From the NCBI GenBank assembly GCA_034659075.1, contig JAYEGM010000194.1, positions 3,626 through 67,625 of the forward strand: a DNA stretch of 64,000 bases, given 5' to 3'. Numbering within the stretch: the first letter of the stretch is position 1; every line of letters begins with the position of its first letter. The notes under the pieces are model-generated. The model worked only from the letters and a program-made list of their open reading frames with translations, did not search any database and was not told the origin of the DNA. Source of the DNA: BMS3Bbin11 sp034659075. Its GTDB lineage: Bacteria > Pseudomonadota > Gammaproteobacteria > BMS3Bbin11. Shown here piece after piece: positions 60,096 to 64,000 of the stretch. The position numbers and the translations under genes are program-made.

Positions 60096-62051
60096 ATGAA
60101 CTTTTTTCAGCAGCAGGAACAGGCGCGGGCAAAAACCCGTAAATTAATTTTTGTCTACATACTGGCCGTAGCGGTAATCGTTATTGCGCTGGATGCCATA
60201 TTCCTGCTGGTTAAATATCTATTGATGGGAGGCAGTTCGGAATCGCCGCCCGCCTCGTTCAACATAACTGCCCTGATAGAAACCGAGTCAATTTCCCTGC
60301 TGCTGTTTTCACTGGGTGTCATTGCCTTCATTGGGCTGGCCAGCCTGTACCGCGTGATGAGCCTGCGGGGGGGTGGCAGCAAGGTGGCTACTGCACTGGG
60401 CGGTACGCGTGTTGATAGTTCTCACCCGGACCGGAAGGTTAGAAGACTGGTAAATATAGTAGAAGAAATGGCGATAGCCTCAGGTCTGCCGGTACCGCAG
60501 GTGTATGTGCTGGAGCAGGAATCAGGGATCAATGCCTTCGCGGCCGGTCATCAGCCGGAGGATGCGGCCGTGGCGATTACCCGTGGTGCGCTGGAAATCT
60601 TCAACCGTGACGAATTGCAGGGGGTGCTCGGGCATGAGTTCAGCCATATCCTGAATGGCGATATGCGTATGAACATGCGGCTGCTCGGGCCGCTGTTCGG
60701 CATTATGCTTATTGGTGCTATGGGAGGAATACTGCTACGCAGTACAGCCTATAGAAGAGTGCGTTCCAGCCGTGAATCATCCGGTGCTGTGATGGTAGTG
60801 CTACTGCTTGGAGCCGGTCTGAGCATCATCGGTTATATAGGGCAGCTGGCAGGCAGGATGATCAAAGCGGCCATCTCACGCCAGCGCGAGTTTCTTGCCG
60901 ATGCCTCTGCAGTACAGTTTACTCGCCAGAAAGATGGCATAGGGGGGGCGCTGAAAAAAATTGCAGCCTGGTCTTATGGCTCGACTTTGACAGATACAGC
61001 GGCTGAGGAAGTCAGCCATATGCTTTTTGCTAATGGACTGAGTAGGCAGCTCAGCGGCCTGTTTGCTACTCATCCGCCGATACAGGAACGTATACAGCGC
61101 ATAGGGATGCGTTTCAGCAACCAGGAAATGGCCAGGCTTGCCGCAGACATGCAGAGTATAGACGTCAGCGCATCCAGGCAGGCTGTAGGCGAAGAGCCGC
61201 TGGCTGGCTTCACTGACGAGTCGGTTTCCGGTTTTACAGAGAGAGCGGCCGCGGGTTTTGAGGATGAGTCCCTGCAATCTGCACGCAGTGTGATCATGGA
61301 GGTGCCGGATAGAATACGCAACGAAGTAGAGGCCATAAACACTGTACGCGAGGTGCTGCTTGCTCTGCTGATAAGCGAAGACTATGAAGCTAAAGACCAG
61401 CAGATGAAGATAATTCGTGCTGCAGGACTCGGGCTGGACTGGCAGCGTATCATCAGTATCAGGCAACAGCTGGATGTTTTATCCGATGGGTTGAGGCTGC
61501 CTATACTGGATCTGGGCTTCCCGGCAGTACGCCAGCTGACTATACAGCAGCGCATGGACTTTTATGCGCTGGTAGAAAGATTGATCCCACTCGATGGCAA
61601 GGTCAGCAGTTTTGAATACATGTTGTCTCGCCTGCTGCTGCAGATGCTGGAAGAAAACCGCCGGCCGGATCCGCGTAGCGGGACAAAAAACATCAAGCTT
61701 GTGCGTCTGCAGTTTCATATGCGCACACTATTTTCAGTCGTGGCAATTTTCGGGCATGATACTGAGAAGCAGGCCATGCACGCCTACAATGCAGGCATGG
61801 GGAGCCTGTACTCTCAGCAATGGCCTGAATTTTATATGCCAGCTGACTGGGTTGCACACTTCGATGCGGCGCTGGATGCCATCGACCGGGTGCGGCCTTT
61901 GGTCAAGGAAGAAATAATTAAAGCTCTGGTGGTTATGATCGGCTTTGACCATGATTTTCGAATAGAAGAATACGAAATGCTGAGGGTGATATCGGCATTA
62001 CTGCATAGTCCCATGCCACTGATCCCTGAGAATAATATTGCAAGCGTATGA
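60096..62051 (+). CDS. M48 family membrane metallopeptidase with long C-terminal domain
   Basis: A 651-residue membrane protease. Membrane helices lie at about 17-46, 66-88, 205-222 and 228-255. The zinc motif GHEFSHILNGD is at about 179-189 (HExxH), and the third ligand is probably the Glu in QREFLADASAVQF near 264, so the HtpX/Ste24-like catalytic core is intact. Unusually, the chain continues about 300 residues beyond the core. A linker with three tandem octads (AGFTDES, SGFTERA and AGFEDES type, about 367-391) is followed by a helical domain (about 405-640) that I do not recognise with certainty; it may be TerB-like. It is coupled to lemA upstream. Confidence 0.87.
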   Translation: MNFFQQQEQARAKTRKLIFVYILAVAVIVIALDAIFLLVKYLLMGGSSESPPASFNITALIETESISLLLFSLGVIAFIGLASLYRVMSLRGGGSKVATALGGTRVDSSHPDRKVRRLVNIVEEMAIASGLPVPQVYVLEQESGINAFAAGHQPEDAAVAITRGALEIFNRDELQGVLGHEFSHILNGDMRMNMRLLGPLFGIMLIGAMGGILLRSTAYRRVRSSRESSGAVMVVLLLGAGLSIIGYIGQLAGRMIKAAISRQREFLADASAVQFTRQKDGIGGALKKIAAWSYGSTLTDTAAEEVSHMLFANGLSRQLSGLFATHPPIQERIQRIGMRFSNQEMARLAADMQSIDVSASRQAVGEEPLAGFTDESVSGFTERAAAGFEDESLQSARSVIMEVPDRIRNEVEAINTVREVLLALLISEDYEAKDQQMKIIRAAGLGLDWQRIISIRQQLDVLSDGLRLPILDLGFPAVRQLTIQQRMDFYALVERLIPLDGKVSSFEYMLSRLLLQMLEENRRPDPRSGTKNIKLVRLQFHMRTLFSVVAIFGHDTEKQAMHAYNAGMGSLYSQQWPEFYMPADWVAHFDAALDAIDRVRPLVKEEIIKALVVMIGFDHDFRIEEYEMLRVISALLHSPMPLIPENNIASV

Positions 62052-62135
62052 GATCTTTTTCAAAACAGCCTATGGGCACTGAATAGCTGAATCTGGTAGG
62101 ATGTCGGCTCAGAAATTAGACCCGATGAAGAGTAC

Positions 62136-62504
62136 ATGAGATCAATTAAGGCTATTGCATCAGCGGCATCAATATCTGGCATGCTGGCACTGATTATTTT
62201 CAGCGTATCTGCAGCAATAGCTGGAGAAGCTGGTAAGAATGAAGCACGTGTTTTCAGTTCAGAAGATGTCGATTCTGCATTGATAGAAGACAGTTTTGAG
62301 CCGGAAATTAATATCGAGCAGTTCGATAACCGTGAAGTGCAGGAATACAGCGTTAATGATCGTGTCTATATGATTAAGATCACACCCAAGCACGGTTTCC
62401 CCTATTATCTTGTCGACCCGGACGGTACCGGTGAAATGGAATATAAGCGGGATACTCTTGGTCTCGAAGTTAACCCGCCACAGTGGACACTGTTTAGATG
62501 GTAG
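62136..62504 (+). CDS. DUF2782 family exported protein
   Basis: A 122-residue protein with an N-terminal signal peptide (about 1-29, ending SAAIAGEA). The mature part matches DUF2782, a small proteobacterial family of unknown function: EINIEQFDNREVQEYSVN, then VYMIKITPKHGFPYYLVDPDG and the C-terminal PQWTLFRW. The aromatic, proline-containing C-terminal end is the most conserved piece. It is probably periplasmic. It lies 84 bases after the M48 gene and 40 bases before the amino-acid-binding protein gene. Confidence 0.82.
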   Translation: MRSIKAIASAASISGMLALIIFSVSAAIAGEAGKNEARVFSSEDVDSALIEDSFEPEINIEQFDNREVQEYSVNDRVYMIKITPKHGFPYYLVDPDGTGEMEYKRDTLGLEVNPPQWTLFRW

Positions 62505-62547
62505 CCTGCTGTTCCATGATATAACCCAACATGAGTAGATCATCGTG

Positions 62548-63570
62548 ATGACATTAAACAAACTGCCCCTCATCGCATTATTGCTAACTGGTTTTACGCT
62601 ACCTGTGAGCGCTTCAGCGAGCAGTCTGCAGCTAGTCAAAAAGTACGGGGCTGTCCGCTGTGGCATCAATGAAAACCTGCCCGGTTTTGCTGAAAAAAAT
62701 AGCAAAGGAGAATGGTCAGGACTGGATGTGGATTTATGCCGTGCAGTCGCTGCTGCCGTATTCTCCGATGCCTCAAAAGTAGAATATATCCCGGTCTCAG
62801 CGACAGACCGTTTCAAGTCACTGTCTTCAGGGAAGTTCGATATTCTGTCACGGAATACGACGTGGAACCTGTCGCGTGATACCGGAATGAAAATCACTTT
62901 CACCGGCGTCAATTACTATGATGGCCAGGGCTTTATGGTGCCTGTTGAATCCGGCATACGCAGTGCTCTGGAGTTGAATGGTTCGACCATTTGCGTAGAG
63001 AAAGCCACGACACATATCGGTAACCTGAAGGACTATTTCCTGCTCAATCGGATGAAGTATAAAGCCAAGTCCTTTGACTCTGCACAGGCCTCGTTACAGG
63101 CTTTTGAAAAGGGGGAGTGTGATGTCATTACCTCTGACCAGTCATCATTATATTCATTGCGCACAAAATTAAAGAACCCAAAGTCTGCCAAGGTTCTTGC
63201 AGAAATAATTTCTAAAGAACCTTTAGGCCCTGCTGTTGCTGTAGGTAATTCAAACTGGGCAAAGATCGTCCGCTGGAGCCTGTTTGTAATGCTGGATGCT
63301 GAAGAGGCCGGCATTTCAGCAGGTAATGTGGATCAGGTCAGGAAGATATCACGTGTACCGGCAGTTCGCCGTTTGCTCGGACTCGAAGAAAACTCGGGCA
63401 GCAGTCTTGGGCTGAGCAAAGACTGGTCATACAACATCATCAAGCAGGTGGGCAATTATGCCGATTCCTTCGATCGCAATGTGGGGAAGGGGTCGTCGCT
63501 TAAAGTTAAGCGTGGCTTGAATGCTCTGTGGCGGGATGGTGGATTGCATTATGCGCCGCCGATTGATTAG
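62548..63570 (+). CDS. Amino acid ABC transporter substrate-binding protein (AapJ-like)
   Basis: A 340-residue periplasmic protein. The signal peptide covers about residues 1-24 (LIALLLTGFTLPVSASA). The body is a type 3 extracellular solute-binding fold close to the general L-amino acid binding protein AapJ/BztA: KKYGAVRCGINENLPGFA at the N terminus, GLDVDLCRAVAAAVF, SRNTTWNLSRDTGMKI near residue 110, and DVITSDQSSLYSLR near 190. The permease and ATPase genes are not downstream; repeat copy B begins eight bases after the stop. It is therefore an orphan binding protein, at least here. GTG 62545 is an alternative start three bases earlier. Confidence 0.9.
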   Translation: MTLNKLPLIALLLTGFTLPVSASASSLQLVKKYGAVRCGINENLPGFAEKNSKGEWSGLDVDLCRAVAAAVFSDASKVEYIPVSATDRFKSLSSGKFDILSRNTTWNLSRDTGMKITFTGVNYYDGQGFMVPVESGIRSALELNGSTICVEKATTHIGNLKDYFLLNRMKYKAKSFDSAQASLQAFEKGECDVITSDQSSLYSLRTKLKNPKSAKVLAEIISKEPLGPAVAVGNSNWAKIVRWSLFVMLDAEEAGISAGNVDQVRKISRVPAVRRLLGLEENSGSSLGLSKDWSYNIIKQVGNYADSFDRNVGKGSSLKVKRGLNALWRDGGLHYAPPID

Positions 63571-63577
63571 GTTTTTT

Positions 63578-63991
63578 GTGCTGGCGCACGGCTGAGGGTT
63601 TTGTCCCTCACTGGCGTATAGCCTTCTTTTCATTCTATTTCTTGAATTGATATGAGTTTTTCGCCCTTTATGGGCGAGTGACTTTTCTTTGCTTGCCCAA
63701 AGCAAAGTAACCAAAAGAAAAGGCACCCGCATGCTTGCCCTTCGGGTTCCCTGTGATGCTCAATTGAGCCGGCGGGATGTGAAACTCGCTGGCGCTCAGA
63801 CAACACATCCCGACACCTCCGTCTCAATCTCCGCTTCTCGGCTAGCCTGAACAGGACTTTAAGGTCAACATCAAAAAGCAAGCCCAAAAACTAGGTGCCA
63901 AAAAACTCAAAATTCACCGTCATTCTGGCATGCTTCCAGCCGGAATCCATCTTATTAAAAAAATCTGGATACCGGTCTACGACGGTATGAC
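63578..63991 (+). repeat. Composite dispersed repeat, copy B
   Basis: It fills the gene-free end of the window (63571-64000). It begins GTGCTGGCGCACGGCTG eight bases after the stop of the amino-acid-binding protein gene. One hairpin unit follows (TTCGCCCTTTATGGGCGA after TTGAATTGATATGAG), then CTTTGCTTGCCCAAAGCAAAG, CGCATGCTTGCCC, GGGTTCCCTGTGATGCTCAA, GTGAAACTCGCTGGCGCTC and CAGACAACACATCCCGA. It ends with the palindrome at 63917-63991 (CCGTCATTCTGGC, AGCCGGAATCCA; CTGGATACCGG, GGTATGAC). The block order is that of copy A. Confidence 0.8.
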
Positions 63992-64000
63992 AAAATAATA

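Overview
The window is about 64 kb of a chromosome from a gammaproteobacterium with moderate G+C. The evidence is gene order: rpe-gph-trpE-trpGDC, def-fmt-rsmB divergent from lysM-dprA-smg-topA, and mrcA divergent from pilMNOPQ-aroK-aroB are all arrangements typical of Gammaproteobacteria. I cannot name a genus. A run of 100 N (6852-6951) shows this is a scaffolded draft assembly. No rRNA, tRNA, CRISPR array, transposase or prophage gene was seen.

Layout. 1-2.6 kb: a membrane GTPase divergent from a DUF2333 protein. 2.9-9.2 kb: rpe, gph, a candidate trp leader peptide, trpE, trpG (cut by the gap), trpD, trpC and an OsmC-family protein. 9.3-11.4 kb: a DUF885 peptidase-like protein and a VOC protein. 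11.5-14.7 kb: ABC-F ATPase Uup, a 57-residue rubredoxin and a DUF2797 protein. 14.9-20.2 kb: a five-gene membrane cluster (AI-2E permease, outer membrane factor, HlyD adaptor, DUF2955/FUSC-like permease, small K+-channel-like protein). 20.3-26.2 kb: a hydroxyacid dehydrogenase, then rpfG-rpfC facing rpfF, a complete-looking diffusible-signal-factor (DSF) quorum-sensing locus. 26.6-30.7 kb: ferrochelatase, a secreted metallo-beta-lactamase-fold protein, an MlaC-like protein and a YcgN-like protein. 30.8-40.5 kb, minus strand: trkH, trkA, ntrX, ntrY, a DUF4390 protein, rsmB, fmt, def. 40.8-46.7 kb: lysM protein, dprA, smg, topA. 46.9-55.1 kb: PBP1A and the type IV pilus operon pilMNOPQ. 55.2-63.6 kb: aroK, aroB, dgt-like, sthA, lemA, an M48 peptidase, a DUF2782 protein and an amino-acid-binding protein.

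The most interesting content is (i) the rpfGC/rpfF locus, with the two expected catalytic glutamates in RpfF and all phosphorelay residues in RpfC; (ii) a trp leader peptide with three Trp codons; (iii) the efflux-type cluster ending in a channel-like gene; and (iv) the repeats. A composite repeat starts at or within 8 bases of a stop codon in three places and always points away from the gene it follows. Separately, at least four intergenic spaces are built of degenerate 7-base units. Most of the remaining window is ordinary conserved housekeeping sequence.
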